A program made the translations under genes and the position numbers. This document shows positions 47,296 to 57,737 of a DNA stretch of 64,000 nt, piece by piece (position 1 is the first letter of the stretch; each line of letters begins with the position of its first letter). The DNA is from Lysobacter soyae. Its GTDB lineage: Bacteria > Pseudomonadota > Gammaproteobacteria > Xanthomonadales > Xanthomonadaceae. Under the pieces are notes generated by a model, which had not been told where the DNA came from, did no database searches, and saw only the letters and a list, made by a program, of their open reading frames with translations. Where the stretch lies: contig NZ_CP080544.1 in the NCBI RefSeq assembly GCF_019551435.1, forward strand, positions 1,364,001 through 1,428,000. Reading direction: 5' to 3'.

Positions 47296-48069
47296 TTAGA
47301 GCCGGTGCATCTTCTGGAAATACGCTTCAGCGCGTACCAAGTCGTCCGCGGTATCGACGCCCGGCGGAAATGCCACCGGCGTACGTGCCACCGCGATGGC
47401 AAAGCCTGCCTGCAGCACGCGAAGTTGCTCAAGCGATTCGAGTGTTTCCAAGCTGGACGGCGGCATCTGCGCGAAACGTTGGAGGAAGTCCACGCGATAG
47501 GCATAGATGCCGATGTGTCTGAGCCACGCTGAATCAAGCAAATCGACGCGCTGCGCATCAAACGCACCGCGTTGCCAAGGAATCGGCGCCCGGCTGAAAT
47601 ACAGCGCGGCATCCGCCGAATTGGCGACGACTTTGACGACATTCGGATTGAAAATGTCTTCCGCGGTTTCAATAGGCGTCGCCAGGGTCGCCATCTCGAA
47701 CCCGGTGCGCGACAGTAGCGCTGCCACCGCGCGAATGCCCTCAGGCGGCGCGAACGGCTCGTCCCCTTGCACGTTCACCACGATGTTGTCGGGGCGCCAA
47801 CCGGAGATGGAGGCGCACTCCGCGAGTCGGTCGGTGCCGCTGACATGATCGGCGCGCGTCATCACTGCCTTGAAACCTGCCTCGGTGACGGCACTGACAA
47901 TCGCGGGATCGTCGGCCGCCACCACCACCTCGCGGGCACCGGCCAAGCTGGCCTGATGGGCCACATGCACCACCATCGGCATGCCGCCGATCAAACGCAG
48001 CGGTTTGCCGGGCAATCGGGTGGCAGACAAACGCGCGGGAATCGCAACGACAAAGTCGAGTTCACTCAT
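47296..48069 (-). CDS. kdsB: 3-deoxy-manno-octulosonate cytidylyltransferase
   Basis: Activates KDO as CMP-KDO for the lipopolysaccharide inner core. 257 aa with [33 protein letters not shown] and [13 protein letters not shown]. It overlaps lpxK by 8 bp; the lpxK-kdsB pair couples lipid A 4'-phosphorylation to KDO supply. Confidence 0.96.
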   Translation of the reverse strand: MSELDFVVAIPARLSATRLPGKPLRLIGGMPMVVHVAHQASLAGAREVVVAADDPAIVSAVTEAGFKAVMTRADHVSGTDRLAECASISGWRPDNIVVNVQGDEPFAPPEGIRAVAALLSRTGFEMATLATPIETAEDIFNPNVVKVVANSADAALYFSRAPIPWQRGAFDAQRVDLLDSAWLRHIGIYAYRVDFLQRFAQMPPSSLETLESLEQLRVLQAGFAIAVARTPVAFPPGVDTADDLVRAEAYFQKMHRL

Positions 48070-49087
48070 TTGGATGACCTTTGAGCGCTTTGAGCTTCAC
48101 GTCCAATGCCGACCAGAATCCGGCCGGCATCACCGCATCGACGGAAATCTCGTACCAGTGATCTTGCGCGAATGCCGTGCACTTCGAAGCGTCCTTACTC
48201 GTCATCAACACCGGCAAGTCGCTGGAAAAGGCAAAATCGGCCTCCGAAAACGCGTGGTGATCGGGAAAAGGATGCGGCACCACGGCGATCTCGTGCTGTT
48301 TCAACATATCGAAAAAACGCTGTGGATGACCGATCCCGGCCACGGCGTGTACTCGCTGTCCCTTGAACGCTGCCAAGGTCGCTGTCCGGGCGCTGTTCAA
48401 GGCCTTGACGCGTGTGGGTCGGACAAACATCGCTTGGAATGCCGGATCGATTCGCGTCGCCGCTTCGTCTGGAAGTGCCCCCAAATTCACGACACGAAAA
48501 TCGAATCGCGAGGCACCCGCCGGGGATTCGCGCAGCGGCCCGCCTGGCAACAGCCGGCCATTGCCGTAACCACGCAGCGCATCAATGACTTCAATCTCGA
48601 TATCTCTTGCCAAGCCGTAATGCTGCAGACCGTCGTCGCAAACAATGACGTCGCACCCCGACTCGACCAATGCCCGCGCCGCCCGCGCCCGCTTCGCATC
48701 CGCCCGCACGCGCACGCCGGTGGCTTTGGCGATCATGACCGGCTCATCGCCGCCGATGGCCGCAGGCGTATCGGCGTCGACCCACAGCGCCTGCTTGGGG
48801 TTGGCTCGGCCATAGCCACGCGTCGCCAGCCCCGGGGTGTATCCGGCCGCTTGCAGATGCGCGATAAGCGCCATCACCAGCGGTGTCTTGCCGGTTCCGC
48901 CCACTGAAATGTTGCCGACCACGATGACCGGTACGCCGGGGTGGAAGGCGCGCTTCCATTGTTTCTCGTAGAGCTTGGCACGCGTGCGACTTGCCAATCG
49001 AAACACCGCCTCGCCGGCATGCGCCCAAAACGGCACCAAGACGTCGGGGTTGTACCACCAGGCCGGCGCCTGTTTCTTCCCGCTCAA
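48062..49087 (-). CDS. lpxK: Tetraacyldisaccharide 4'-kinase
   Basis: Phosphorylates the lipid A disaccharide at the inner membrane. 341 aa, with an N-terminal membrane-associated segment, the Walker A loop [18 protein letters not shown], and [16 protein letters not shown] overlap with msbA. Confidence 0.95.
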   Translation of the reverse strand: MSGKKQAPAWWYNPDVLVPFWAHAGEAVFRLASRTRAKLYEKQWKRAFHPGVPVIVVGNISVGGTGKTPLVMALIAHLQAAGYTPGLATRGYGRANPKQALWVDADTPAAIGGDEPVMIAKATGVRVRADAKRARAARALVESGCDVIVCDDGLQHYGLARDIEIEVIDALRGYGNGRLLPGGPLRESPAGASRFDFRVVNLGALPDEAATRIDPAFQAMFVRPTRVKALNSARTATLAAFKGQRVHAVAGIGHPQRFFDMLKQHEIAVVPHPFPDHHAFSEADFAFSSDLPVLMTSKDASKCTAFAQDHWYEISVDAVMPAGFWSALDVKLKALKGHPNE

Positions 49088-50832
49088 CGTGACTTGCCCT
49101 CCCGGAATTGCATGCCGTGCAAATGCGCATAGACGCCGCCTTTTGCGATCAGTTCGGCATGCGTGCCGTGTTCGACAATTTCTCCCTCGTCCAACACGAG
49201 GACTTGATCGGCATGTTCAACCGTGGACAAACGGTGCGCAATGACCAAGGTGGTGCGATCCGGCATCAAATGATCCAGTGCCTCCTGCACCAGACGTTCG
49301 GACTCGTTGTCGAGTGCCGCCGTGGCTTCATCGAGTACCAGAATGGGGGCGTCCTTCAACATAGCGCGCGCAATCGCGATGCGCTGGCGTTGGCCGCCGG
49401 AAAGTTTGCCGCCGCGTTCGCCAATCTCGGTATCCGCACCGTTCGGCAAACGATCGACAAATTCCGCGGCATTGGCATCACGGATGGCCTCCGCAATGCG
49501 TGTATCCACCGCATCGCTCATTTCACCGTAGGCAACGTTCTGCGCAATGCTGCCGTCAAACAGCGTGACCTGTTGGCTCACCATGGCGATTTGACGGCGC
49601 AAATCATTCAAACGGTATTCGGTGATGGCGTGCCCATCCAGCAGGATCTCACCGGAATCGATTTCGTAGAAACGCGGAATGAGCTTCACCAATGTGGACT
49701 TGCCGCTACCCGACCGCCCGACAATGGCCGTGACCGTGCCGGGTTTCGCCGTGAAGCTGATCGACCGCAAGGCATCGCGATGCTGACCTTCATAGCGCAC
49801 ACCGACATTCCGGAATTCGAGCAAGCCTTTCGCGCGATCCAAGCTGCGCGTACCGGTGTCGGTTTCCTCGGGGGAATCGAGCACGCCGAACACGCGTGAC
49901 GCCGAATCGATACCACGCTCTAACATGCTTTGCACGTTGGTGAGCTGGCGCAACAACGGCACGATACTGACCATGGCGGTCAGCAGCGCGAAAAAATCAC
50001 CCGCCGTCAGTCTGCCCTTCAAGGCTTCGTGACCGGCGATGATCAACATCACGGCCACGCCAACGGCACCAAATACTTGCACGAACATCGACAACAGGCC
50101 GTTGGTAACTTGCACCTTGAGCGCCAGATTGACGTTGCGCTTGGTTTGCGATCCGTAGCGGCTCATTTCCGAGTCTTGAGCGCCGTAGGTCTTCACTTCC
50201 TGATGCGCATGCAACGCTTGATCGGCGGACTGCAGCAATTCCGCATTGGAGTCCTGGATTTGCGTGTTCAGCAATCGGTAGCGTTTGCCTACCTTGCCCA
50301 TGGTCCAACCCATTACCGGGGCGAGGACGAACAACACCAATGAGACGCGCCAACTGGTCCAAAACATGACGCCGACGTAGGCGATGATCGACAACAAGTT
50401 GCTGACGATGACCTTCAGCGCGTCGACCGCCGCTTGCGCCACCATTTCGGTGTCGCCGCTCAAGCGCGTGATCATCGTCGGCACGTTTTCGCGATCGAAG
50501 GCCTTGCCGGGCAGATTCAAATATTTGCGCATCAAGCGCATGCGCAGATCACGGACGACATTGCGTCCCGAGCGCACGATTGAATAATCGCCGATCAAAC
50601 CGCCCAATCCGCGGATCAGTAAAAACAACACCAACGAGGCCGGCACCCAATAGCTGAAGACCCGGTTGACCAGCATTTCGTCGATCATGGGTTTGGTCAG
50701 ACGCAAAATCCCCGCGCCTGCCGCGGCTTCCACCGCCATGCCGAAAAAGCCAAGCACAATCCAACCGCGATACGGCTTGGCAAACGCCAGCAATCGCTTG
50801 TAAATGTCCCAGGACTTTTCGTTGCCGGCCAT
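49084..50832 (-). CDS. msbA: Lipid A export ATP-binding/permease protein MsbA
   Basis: Half-size ABC exporter that flips lipid A-core across the inner membrane. 582 aa: six N-terminal helices, then an ATPase domain with Walker A GRSGSGKSTLVKL, signature LSGGQRQRIAIARA, Walker B ILVLDEATAALD and the H-loop VIAHRLSTVE. Located between lpxK and exbBD; the exbD stop overlaps its ATG by one base. Confidence 0.95.
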   Translation of the reverse strand: MAGNEKSWDIYKRLLAFAKPYRGWIVLGFFGMAVEAAAGAGILRLTKPMIDEMLVNRVFSYWVPASLVLFLLIRGLGGLIGDYSIVRSGRNVVRDLRMRLMRKYLNLPGKAFDRENVPTMITRLSGDTEMVAQAAVDALKVIVSNLLSIIAYVGVMFWTSWRVSLVLFVLAPVMGWTMGKVGKRYRLLNTQIQDSNAELLQSADQALHAHQEVKTYGAQDSEMSRYGSQTKRNVNLALKVQVTNGLLSMFVQVFGAVGVAVMLIIAGHEALKGRLTAGDFFALLTAMVSIVPLLRQLTNVQSMLERGIDSASRVFGVLDSPEETDTGTRSLDRAKGLLEFRNVGVRYEGQHRDALRSISFTAKPGTVTAIVGRSGSGKSTLVKLIPRFYEIDSGEILLDGHAITEYRLNDLRRQIAMVSQQVTLFDGSIAQNVAYGEMSDAVDTRIAEAIRDANAAEFVDRLPNGADTEIGERGGKLSGGQRQRIAIARAMLKDAPILVLDEATAALDNESERLVQEALDHLMPDRTTLVIAHRLSTVEHADQVLVLDEGEIVEHGTHAELIAKGGVYAHLHGMQFREGKSR

Positions 50833-51278
50833 TAGCGTTTGCCCGCCTTCTCGTCCGCTTCGGGCACCGGCGGCGCGGTGGCGATCATCACTTTGGTGAA
50901 GCCCAGTTGGCCGAGCGCCTCATACGCGGTTACGACCGACTGATGCGGGGCACGGCCATCGGCGCGCAACAACACGGTGCGCGAACGGTCGGTGCCCGCG
51001 ACGTCATTGATGGTTTGCTTCAGTGTATCGAGATCGCGTTTGAGGACCTCGCGATCTTCAAAGAAAAACCGCCCGTCTTGGCTCACCAACAACGTCAGCG
51101 GTTTCGCCATGTCGGGTGCGGCCACGCCGTCCGCCTTCGGCAGTTGCAAGCGCAATACGGCGCGCGAATCGAAGGTGGTGGTGACCACGAAAAAAATGAT
51201 CAAACACAAGATCACGTCGATGAGCGGCACCAAATCAAGATTGGGCTCGTCGTCGGAATGGACTTTGCCGAATTTCAT
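50832..51278 (-). CDS. exbD: ExbD/TolR-family motor protein
   Basis: 148 aa: one N-terminal membrane helix (LVPLIDVILCLIIFFVVTT, with the essential proton-path Asp in LIDV) and a periplasmic domain. With the adjacent ExbB it would energise a TonB or Tol-type system. Placement directly before msbA-lpxK is a common gammaproteobacterial arrangement. No tonB is here. Confidence 0.92.
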   Translation of the reverse strand: MKFGKVHSDDEPNLDLVPLIDVILCLIIFFVVTTTFDSRAVLRLQLPKADGVAAPDMAKPLTLLVSQDGRFFFEDREVLKRDLDTLKQTINDVAGTDRSRTVLLRADGRAPHQSVVTAYEALGQLGFTKVMIATAPPVPEADEKAGKR

Positions 51279-51285
51279 AGGCCGC

Positions 51286-51894
51286 TCAGTGCGCGTCCTT
51301 GTTCAACGCGTCATCAAGCGCCATGGCGTCGTGCTCCATATCGATCATGAATCCTGCGATACGCGCCCGCAACGTTCGGTGCATGATAAGGGCGGGAATC
51401 GCGACGATCATGCCGGTGGCCGTGCAGACCAAGGCTTTGCCGATACCGCCAGCCAATTGGTTCACGTCGCCCATGCCGTGATCGAGAATGCCGAGAAACA
51501 TTTGAATCATGCCGACCACGGTGCCGAACAAGCCGAGCAGCGGTCCGACAGAGGCAATCGTGCCCAGGGCCGGCAAGAATTTCTCAAGACGGTGCACGAT
51601 ATGGCGACCGACATCTTCAATGCGCTCGCTGCGTTGCAAATGATGCTTGCCGCGTACTCCCACGACGGCTGCCAGCAGTTCACCCAACGGCGAGTTGGCC
51701 TCAAGCGCCTCCAAATGACTGGCTTCCACCTTGCCTTGAACCGCCCAAGCGGTGACCTCGTTGGCAAGGCCCGGAGGCATGACAGTGGACTTGCGCAAGG
51801 CCCAGAAGCGTTCAATGACGATGGACAAAGCTGCCAACGACAGCAGCAGCAAGGGAATCATCGGCCAACCGCCGGCCTTTACAAGTTCAAGCAC
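51286..51894 (-). CDS. exbB: ExbB/TolQ/MotA-family motor protein
   Basis: 202 aa with three membrane helices. The start is set to the GTG at 51894, which has GAGGT five bases upstream and gives MLELVKAGGWPMIPLLLLS; longer frames run into comEC. The conserved core GTIASVGPLLGLFGTVVGMI and the last-helix region GKALVCTATGMIVAIPALI are clear. Follows comEC by 2 bp. Confidence 0.93.
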   Translation of the reverse strand: MLELVKAGGWPMIPLLLLSLAALSIVIERFWALRKSTVMPPGLANEVTAWAVQGKVEASHLEALEANSPLGELLAAVVGVRGKHHLQRSERIEDVGRHIVHRLEKFLPALGTIASVGPLLGLFGTVVGMIQMFLGILDHGMGDVNQLAGGIGKALVCTATGMIVAIPALIMHRTLRARIAGFMIDMEHDAMALDDALNKDAH

Positions 51895-51896
51895 GT

Positions 51897-54305
51897 TTAC
51901 CTCGGGTACGGGGGAATGGGTGAACCACGCTGTCCATAGGATAGCCCAGACCCGCCATTGACCCCATCGCCTTCCATGGGATCCCAAACACGCCGGCGCC
52001 GGCTGCGTTCATCACGCATCTCGATGCCCTCGCGGGTGAACGCAAAGCCCACAGCACCCGAAGCGGGCGTATTGACGGGCTGTGTGCCGGCATCGATCCA
52101 ACGCCTCCACACACGCTCGCGCGGATGTTTGAACAGATTGCGATAACCCGACGACGCCACCACATAACGTGCAGCGACGGCGCGAACAAACGGATAGGTG
52201 GATGAGGTGTTGCTGCCATGGTGTGGCATGGAAACGACGTCCGCGCGAAGTGCGGCACGGTCGTGCGCAATCATGCCTGCCTCGCCCGCGGCCTCCACGT
52301 CACCGGTGAGCAAGACGCTGCCATATTTGCTAATGATTTTCAGCACGCAACTGCTGGCATTGCCGGCATAGGGCATGTTCGGCACCGGTGCGAGCACTTC
52401 GAAATGCACCTGATCCCAAGTCCATCGGTTGCCGCGTTGGCATTCGGCGCTGTGCGGAAGCGGTGTGCCATGAGGCGCCTGTATGTCATTGGGATGGAAG
52501 GCTGCATCGACTGCAGCGGCACCACCGGCATGATCCGCATCACCGTGGCTCAGCATCATGAGATTCAGCGATTTGACGCCCAGCGCGTGAAGCGCCGGCA
52601 CCACAACTTTTTCGCCGGCGTCGAATCCCGCTGTCGATTTCTCATCACGGCCATACGCCACCTGCCCTTTCGGACCGGCGTCATAAAGCATCGTGTGCGT
52701 GCGCGTTTGCACAAGCACCGACAAGCCTTGACCCACGTCGATGAACGTGACGAGGAGTCCATCCGGTTCTGCGCGCGGAACTGCCGGCGCGATCAGCGGC
52801 ATCCAAAGGCCGAAAGACAGCAATCGAAGCGGCACGCCGCGCGGCATCAAAAGCCAAAGTGCGCCAATGGATGCCAGCGCAACGGCCCACGGCGTCGCCT
52901 CGGCAATGTCTATTTGGGCGCCTGGCCATTGCGCCATGCGCACAAATACCGGCCACGCCATGTCGAACAAACCCGCTGCCATCCACCACGAGGCATGGGC
53001 CAATGGCGGCGAGATCGCGTTCAATGCCACGCCGGCGATGGAAAGCGGAACAATCACCAAACCCCAGAGCGGCACGGCGATGATGTTCGCCAAGGGAGCG
53101 ACCCAAGACGTTTGGCCGAAGAAGAGGACGCACAGCGGTAGCAAACCCAATGTGGCAATGCCCTGTGCCGACAACATTTCTTTGACGAAGTTTTGTTTGA
53201 CGCCTTGCAAACACCAAGCCAGCCAGGCCACCCCCATGAAACTCAGCCAGAAGCCGGGACGCAATAGATTGAGCGGATCCACCACCACCAATGCGATCAC
53301 CGCCGCCGACAAGGCGGTCACCAAGCCCAAGCGCCGTCGCAACAACAAGGCGCCGACGACGCACCACATCATCAACAAGGTGCGAACGGTGGGCACTTCG
53401 CCGCCTGCGAGCAAGGTATAGCCGATTGCGACCAGGGCGCCGCACAAGGGTGCGGCCACTTTGCGCGGCATCAGGAGGCCAAGCGCAGGACATAGTCGCC
53501 AGAGCAAGCCGCCAAGTGCCAATCCCAAAAACGCCGCCATCGACACATGCGAACCGGAAATGGCAATCAAATGGGTCAAACCGTTGGCGCGAAGGATGCG
53601 CCAGTCGGCGTCTTCTATGGCACGGGTATCGCCCACCGCCAATGCGCGAATGAATTTCGCGGCGGGATGGTCGATGTCGGCAATCGCCAATCCCAATGAA
53701 TCCCGCATGGCGTTAATGCCAGCGCCCGCGTCAATGCGCTCGCGCTTGCGTTTGCCGACCACCACGCCGGTCGCGACCACCCGATTCGCGAATGCATTGC
53801 GCTCGGCGTCCAGGCTGCCCGGATTACGCAGCCCGTGCGGACGTTTGAGTTTGACCGTGAATGACCAGCGCGACCCGGCTTGAACATCCGGCAACGACTC
53901 GCCGGGCTTGCCGTACCACCCCAAGCGAATGACCTTCCCTCGCAGCCCGGGGGTCTCGGCATCTTCAGCGACAAGAAACAAAAAGCTGCGCCGTCCGTCC
54001 TCTTGCACGGGGAGATCGAGCACCCGGCCTTGCACCGGCAGCGGTTTGCCTTCGAGCGCCGACGGCAACCAAGACGTCTGCACGCTCGCCACGTGCAACG
54101 CGGCGTAACCGAAGCCGAAAAAACACGCGCCTAGCCAGAACGCGCGTGTCGGCATGAGCCAGAGCAATGCGCCGAAGAGCGCGATGCAAACCGCCAGTGC
54201 CGTCGGCATCGCGCCGACGAGGAACAGGCAGATCAGCGCGCCTGCGAGAAGGCCCGCTGTTGCTAGCGGGCCCAGTATCGGCATCCTTGCCGAATCTGCT
54301 TCCAT
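51897..54305 (-). CDS. comEC: DNA internalization protein ComEC/Rec2
   Basis: Inner-membrane channel for transforming DNA. 802 aa: an N-terminal DUF4131/OB region, a competence domain with many helices (LTHLIAISGSHVSMAAFLG is the family mark) and a C-terminal metallo-beta-lactamase-like domain (FIDVGQGLSVLVQT, SHGDADHAGG, LLTGDVEAAGE, PHHGSNTSST) proposed to degrade the non-transported strand. Its ATG follows the lolD stop without a gap (TAAATG). Full-length, so DNA uptake capacity is plausible. Confidence 0.94.
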   Translation of the reverse strand: MEADSARMPILGPLATAGLLAGALICLFLVGAMPTALAVCIALFGALLWLMPTRAFWLGACFFGFGYAALHVASVQTSWLPSALEGKPLPVQGRVLDLPVQEDGRRSFLFLVAEDAETPGLRGKVIRLGWYGKPGESLPDVQAGSRWSFTVKLKRPHGLRNPGSLDAERNAFANRVVATGVVVGKRKRERIDAGAGINAMRDSLGLAIADIDHPAAKFIRALAVGDTRAIEDADWRILRANGLTHLIAISGSHVSMAAFLGLALGGLLWRLCPALGLLMPRKVAAPLCGALVAIGYTLLAGGEVPTVRTLLMMWCVVGALLLRRRLGLVTALSAAVIALVVVDPLNLLRPGFWLSFMGVAWLAWCLQGVKQNFVKEMLSAQGIATLGLLPLCVLFFGQTSWVAPLANIIAVPLWGLVIVPLSIAGVALNAISPPLAHASWWMAAGLFDMAWPVFVRMAQWPGAQIDIAEATPWAVALASIGALWLLMPRGVPLRLLSFGLWMPLIAPAVPRAEPDGLLVTFIDVGQGLSVLVQTRTHTMLYDAGPKGQVAYGRDEKSTAGFDAGEKVVVPALHALGVKSLNLMMLSHGDADHAGGAAAVDAAFHPNDIQAPHGTPLPHSAECQRGNRWTWDQVHFEVLAPVPNMPYAGNASSCVLKIISKYGSVLLTGDVEAAGEAGMIAHDRAALRADVVSMPHHGSNTSSTYPFVRAVAARYVVASSGYRNLFKHPRERVWRRWIDAGTQPVNTPASGAVGFAFTREGIEMRDERSRRRRVWDPMEGDGVNGGSGLSYGQRGSPIPPYPR

Positions 54306-54998
54306 TTACACCTCGTCTAAGGCGACTTCCTTCAATTTCCCATTGGTGAGCTCAAGCACGCGTCCCAAACGCTTCGCGAGTTTGCGGTTGTGTGTTACCA
54401 ACACCAAGCTGGTTTTTTGCGCACGATTCAAGTCGAGCATCAGGTTGAACACCGTGTCTGCCGTGCGGTCATCCAAGTTACCGGTGGGCTCGTCGCCGAG
54501 CACGCACGCAGGTGAATTTACCAAAGCTCTGGCGACCGCGGCGCGTTGCCGCTCGCCACCCGATAGCTCTCCGGGTTTGTGTTCCAGACGCGCACCGAGT
54601 CCGACCTGTTCCAACAACACTTTCGCGGCATCCGCCGCACGCTGTTTGTCCACACCGCCCAACATCTGCGGCAGCATCACATTCTCAAGTGCCGTGAATT
54701 CCGGCAACAAATGATGGAATTGATAGATGAACCCGAGTGCCTTGTTGCGCAAAACGCCACGCGCCGCATCGGCGAGTGCCGACATCTTTTGCCCTTGCAC
54801 ATACACTTCGCCGGCGCTCGGCACATCGAGACCGCCGAGGATATGGAGCAAGGTGCTCTTACCGGCACCCGACGCGCCGACAATCGCCACGGACTCGCCT
54901 GCCTCGACCTTGAAATCAAGGCCCTCAAATACCCGCGTGTTGAGCTTGCCTTCGCTGTAGGTCTTGCTCAACGCATCTGCACGAATCACTTCACTCAT
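54306..54998 (-). CDS. lolD: Lipoprotein-releasing system ATP-binding protein LolD
   Basis: ATPase of the Lol extractor that releases outer-membrane lipoproteins to LolA. 230 aa from the ATG at 54998: Walker A GASGAGKSTLLHI, a Q-loop IYQFHHLLPEFTALENVMLP typical of LolD/MacB, signature LSGGERQRAAVARAL, Walker B LGDEPTGNLD. Overlaps the permease gene by 8 bp. Confidence 0.95.
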   Translation of the reverse strand: MSEVIRADALSKTYSEGKLNTRVFEGLDFKVEAGESVAIVGASGAGKSTLLHILGGLDVPSAGEVYVQGQKMSALADAARGVLRNKALGFIYQFHHLLPEFTALENVMLPQMLGGVDKQRAADAAKVLLEQVGLGARLEHKPGELSGGERQRAAVARALVNSPACVLGDEPTGNLDDRTADTVFNLMLDLNRAQKTSLVLVTHNRKLAKRLGRVLELTNGKLKEVALDEV

Positions 54999-56235
54999 AA
55001 CGCAATGCCTCAGCCGGGGGCGTGCGCGCGGCGCGCCACGCGGGGTACAAGGTCGCAAGGAAGGCCATCAGCAACGCGATGCAGGCGATCAGAATCACGG
55101 AATTTGCTTGCAGGTCGGTCGGCAAGCCCGTGATGTAGTAGACGTCTTCGGGCAGCAAATCGACTTTGAAAATGCGTTCGATCAGTTTGAGGATGGACTC
55201 CAGGTTGAGCGTCAGCAAAATGCCACTGATGACGCCTGCGACCGTACCGATCAATCCGATCAGACTGCCCTGCACCATGAAGATGCCCATGACTTGTCTT
55301 GGCGACATCCCTAAGGTTCGTTGAATGGCAATGTCGGCCTGTTTGTCGGTGACCAACATGACTTGCGACGACACCAGATTGAAAGCACCCATCGCAATGA
55401 TCAGCGACAGCAAAATGCCCATCATGGTTTTTTCCATTTTGATGGCACGGAAAATGTTGCCGTTCTGCTGCATCCAATCCAACACCAAGTAACTGCCACC
55501 GAGGCGAAGCGCCAAATCACGACCGACATCCCAAGCCAAGTTCATGTCGTACAACTTCAGACGGACACCGGTCACGGTGTCGTCCATTCGTAGGACGCGC
55601 TGCAAATCACTCATGTCAACGATGGCAAGTCCTGCATCAAACTCCTGATGCCCCGCCTCGAAAATTCCGCTGACGGTGAATCGCTTGAGCTGGGAGATGG
55701 CGCCCATGCCCGTCACCTGGATGCCCGAGGTGGTAATCACGACGGAGTCGCCGACATCCACACCCAATGCCTGCGCCAGTTCGCCGCCCAGCAGCACATT
55801 GAACTGCCCCGGCTGCAGTGACTTGAAATCACCTCGAACAACTTTCTCGCCGATGACCGAAACGTGGACCTCTTGTGCCGGCACGATGCCGCGCACGATC
55901 GCAGGACGTTTTTCGCTGCCCGCGATCAGTCCTTGGGTGTCGACATACGGCGCCACGGCCTCCACGCGTTTGTCTTGCTTGGCGAGATCAATCGCGCGCT
56001 GCCAGTTGTCCATGGGACGTCCGTCACCCGTGACGGTGACGTGCGCCGCCATCTGCAGGAGGCGATCGCGGATTTCTTTTTGAAAGCCACCCATGACGGA
56101 CAGCGTGGTGATGAGCACGCACACGCCCAGTGCAATACCGAGGATGGAGGCCAATGAGATGAAGGAAATGAATCCGTTGCGCCGCTTGGCGCGCAAATAC
56201 CGGAGACCGATGGAGACGGGTAAGGGTTTGAACAT
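54991..56235 (-). CDS. lolC: Lipoprotein-releasing ABC transporter permease (LolC/LolE/LolF type)
   Basis: 414-aa permease with four membrane helices and a large periplasmic MacB-like domain between helices 1 and 2. The start GLRYLRAKRRNGFISFISLAS and GVCVLITTLSVMGGFQKEIR are typical of LolC/E. Only one permease gene accompanies lolD, so the system may be a LolF-type homodimer rather than a LolCE heterodimer, unless a second permease lies elsewhere. Confidence 0.93.
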   Translation of the reverse strand: MFKPLPVSIGLRYLRAKRRNGFISFISLASILGIALGVCVLITTLSVMGGFQKEIRDRLLQMAAHVTVTGDGRPMDNWQRAIDLAKQDKRVEAVAPYVDTQGLIAGSEKRPAIVRGIVPAQEVHVSVIGEKVVRGDFKSLQPGQFNVLLGGELAQALGVDVGDSVVITTSGIQVTGMGAISQLKRFTVSGIFEAGHQEFDAGLAIVDMSDLQRVLRMDDTVTGVRLKLYDMNLAWDVGRDLALRLGGSYLVLDWMQQNGNIFRAIKMEKTMMGILLSLIIAMGAFNLVSSQVMLVTDKQADIAIQRTLGMSPRQVMGIFMVQGSLIGLIGTVAGVISGILLTLNLESILKLIERIFKVDLLPEDVYYITGLPTDLQANSVILIACIALLMAFLATLYPAWRAARTPPAEALRYE

Positions 56236-56258
56236 GTGGCAAGACCGAAGACCAGTCC

Positions 56259-56720
56259 TTATGTTGACAGCAATGGTGTGTGGGCTGCATCCACATGGAC
56301 GTCGAAGGCTTGGCGCAGTTCACGAAGCGCCGGGACCGACACGTCGCCGGGCCACAAACACAGCGCCTTACGGCGCCCCGCCCCGTCGCGCCAGCGCAAC
56401 ACCAGCCAGCGACTGCGCCGGGAGAGATGGAAATCCGTCACTACTGCGCCGCGGATGCGCACCTGACGTTCGGTACCGTCGGTATCGATGCGGAGCGTGC
56501 CTTGCGTCCACCCCTGCATGGACTGATGGGCCCGATAAGACTCGAACAACCACAGCACGACGAGGAATACCTTCCACGCCCAATCCAAGCCTGAGAGCAA
56601 CGTCGAAACCGTCGCCAACAAGAAGGCGAGCCAAGGAAATGCGCGCGAAAAGCTTCCGCGCTGCCACTCAATACGGCAGCTGACGCATCCGCTCGAGGAG
56701 TTCCGAAAGTTCCTCGTCAT
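56259..56720 (-). CDS. ygfX: YgfX/CptA-family membrane protein
   Basis: 153 aa with two adjacent N-terminal membrane helices (about 28-63), a short CQ/H-type linker and a soluble domain ending in [15 protein letters not shown], similar in layout to E. coli YgfX, which sits beside sdhE. YgfX/SdhE was once described as a toxin-antitoxin pair; the established role of SdhE is flavinylation. The only good ATG lies 53 bp inside sdhE. Confidence 0.78.
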   Translation of the reverse strand: MTRNFRNSSSGCVSCRIEWQRGSFSRAFPWLAFLLATVSTLLSGLDWAWKVFLVVLWLFESYRAHQSMQGWTQGTLRIDTDGTERQVRIRGAVVTDFHLSRRSRWLVLRWRDGAGRRKALCLWPGDVSVPALRELRQAFDVHVDAAHTPLLST

Positions 56721-56913
56721 TACACGCCTCGTAGCCCATTACCCATCGCCACAGCGTATCGTCCTCGGTTTCCAAAAGCCGTAGGAAAACCACGCGATCG
56801 GCGTCGGATTGTTGCGCCCAAGCGTACTTCAGATAGCGGTCGAACAGCTGGTCCAGCTCGCGCATGCCGCGGCGACAACGCCAGCGGACACGCGAAAGTT
56901 CGGCGTCGCTCAT
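56668..56913 (-). CDS. sdhE: FAD assembly factor SdhE
   Basis: 81-aa helical protein that promotes covalent FAD attachment to SdhA. Contains the key [15 protein letters not shown] motif (RGxxE) and the [12 protein letters not shown] segment. It lies 24 bp after sdhB, so it is likely cotranscribed with sdhCDAB. Confidence 0.93.
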   Translation of the reverse strand: MSDAELSRVRWRCRRGMRELDQLFDRYLKYAWAQQSDADRVVFLRLLETEDDTLWRWVMGYEACNDEELSELLERMRQLPY

Positions 56914-56937
56914 GGGATCAAGGCATGCAGCCGCGTA

Positions 56938-57723
56938 TTAAACGCGGCGTGCAAGCATCAACTTCTTGATTTCAGCGATCGCCTGCGCCGGGTTCAATCC
57001 CTTCGGGCAGGTGCGCGCGCAGTTCATGATGGTGTGGCAGCGATACAGGCGGAACGGATCCTCGAGATTATCGAGACGATCGCCGGTGTCTTCATCGCGC
57101 GAATCGACGATCCAACGATAGGCCTGCAACAAAATGGCCGGGCCCAAATAGCGATCGCCATTCCACCAATAGCTCGGGCAGCTGGTGCTGCAACACGCGC
57201 AGAGAATGCACTCGTAGAGCCCGTCGAGCTTCTTGCGATCTTCCGGCGATTGCAAACGCTCGCGATCGGACGGTGTCGGGCTTTGCGTGCGCAACCAAGG
57301 ACGAATGGAGGCGTATTGCGCATAAAAATGCGTCAGATCCGGCACCAAATCCTTGACAACTTCCATGTGCGGCAGCGGATAAATCGGCACATCGCCGCTG
57401 CGGCAATCGTCGACCGCCTTGGTGCATGCCAAGGTATTCGTGCCGTCGATGTTCATCGCACAGCTGCCGCAAATGCCTTCGCGGCACGAACGGCGGAATG
57501 TCAGCGTGGGGTCCACTTCGTTCTTGATCTTGATCAGCGCATCCAACACCATCGGACCGCAGCGATCCATATCGAGCTCATAGGTATCGGTACGCGGATT
57601 GGCGCTGTCATCGGGATTCCAACGATAGACCTTGAAGGTGCGCTTGCGTTTTGCCTCCGCCGGCGCGGCAAAGTGCTTGCCCTTTTGGACCGTCGAATTC
57701 TTGGGGAGCGAAAATTCTGCCAT
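56938..57723 (-). CDS. sdhB: Succinate dehydrogenase iron-sulfur subunit
   Basis: 261 aa carrying three clusters: 2Fe-2S ([15 protein letters not shown]), 4Fe-4S and 3Fe-4S ([16 protein letters not shown] and [17 protein letters not shown]). Transfers electrons from SdhA flavin to quinone. 14 bp downstream of sdhA. Confidence 0.97.
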   Translation of the reverse strand: MAEFSLPKNSTVQKGKHFAAPAEAKRKRTFKVYRWNPDDSANPRTDTYELDMDRCGPMVLDALIKIKNEVDPTLTFRRSCREGICGSCAMNIDGTNTLACTKAVDDCRSGDVPIYPLPHMEVVKDLVPDLTHFYAQYASIRPWLRTQSPTPSDRERLQSPEDRKKLDGLYECILCACCSTSCPSYWWNGDRYLGPAILLQAYRWIVDSRDEDTGDRLDNLEDPFRLYRCHTIMNCARTCPKGLNPAQAIAEIKKLMLARRV

Positions 57724-57737
57724 GTTCGTGCCAATCC

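Noticed and set aside
56259-56913. SdhE/YgfX as a toxin-antitoxin module
   Set aside because: Once proposed for the E. coli pair, but the location behind sdhCDAB and the RGxxE motif fit SDH flavinylation.
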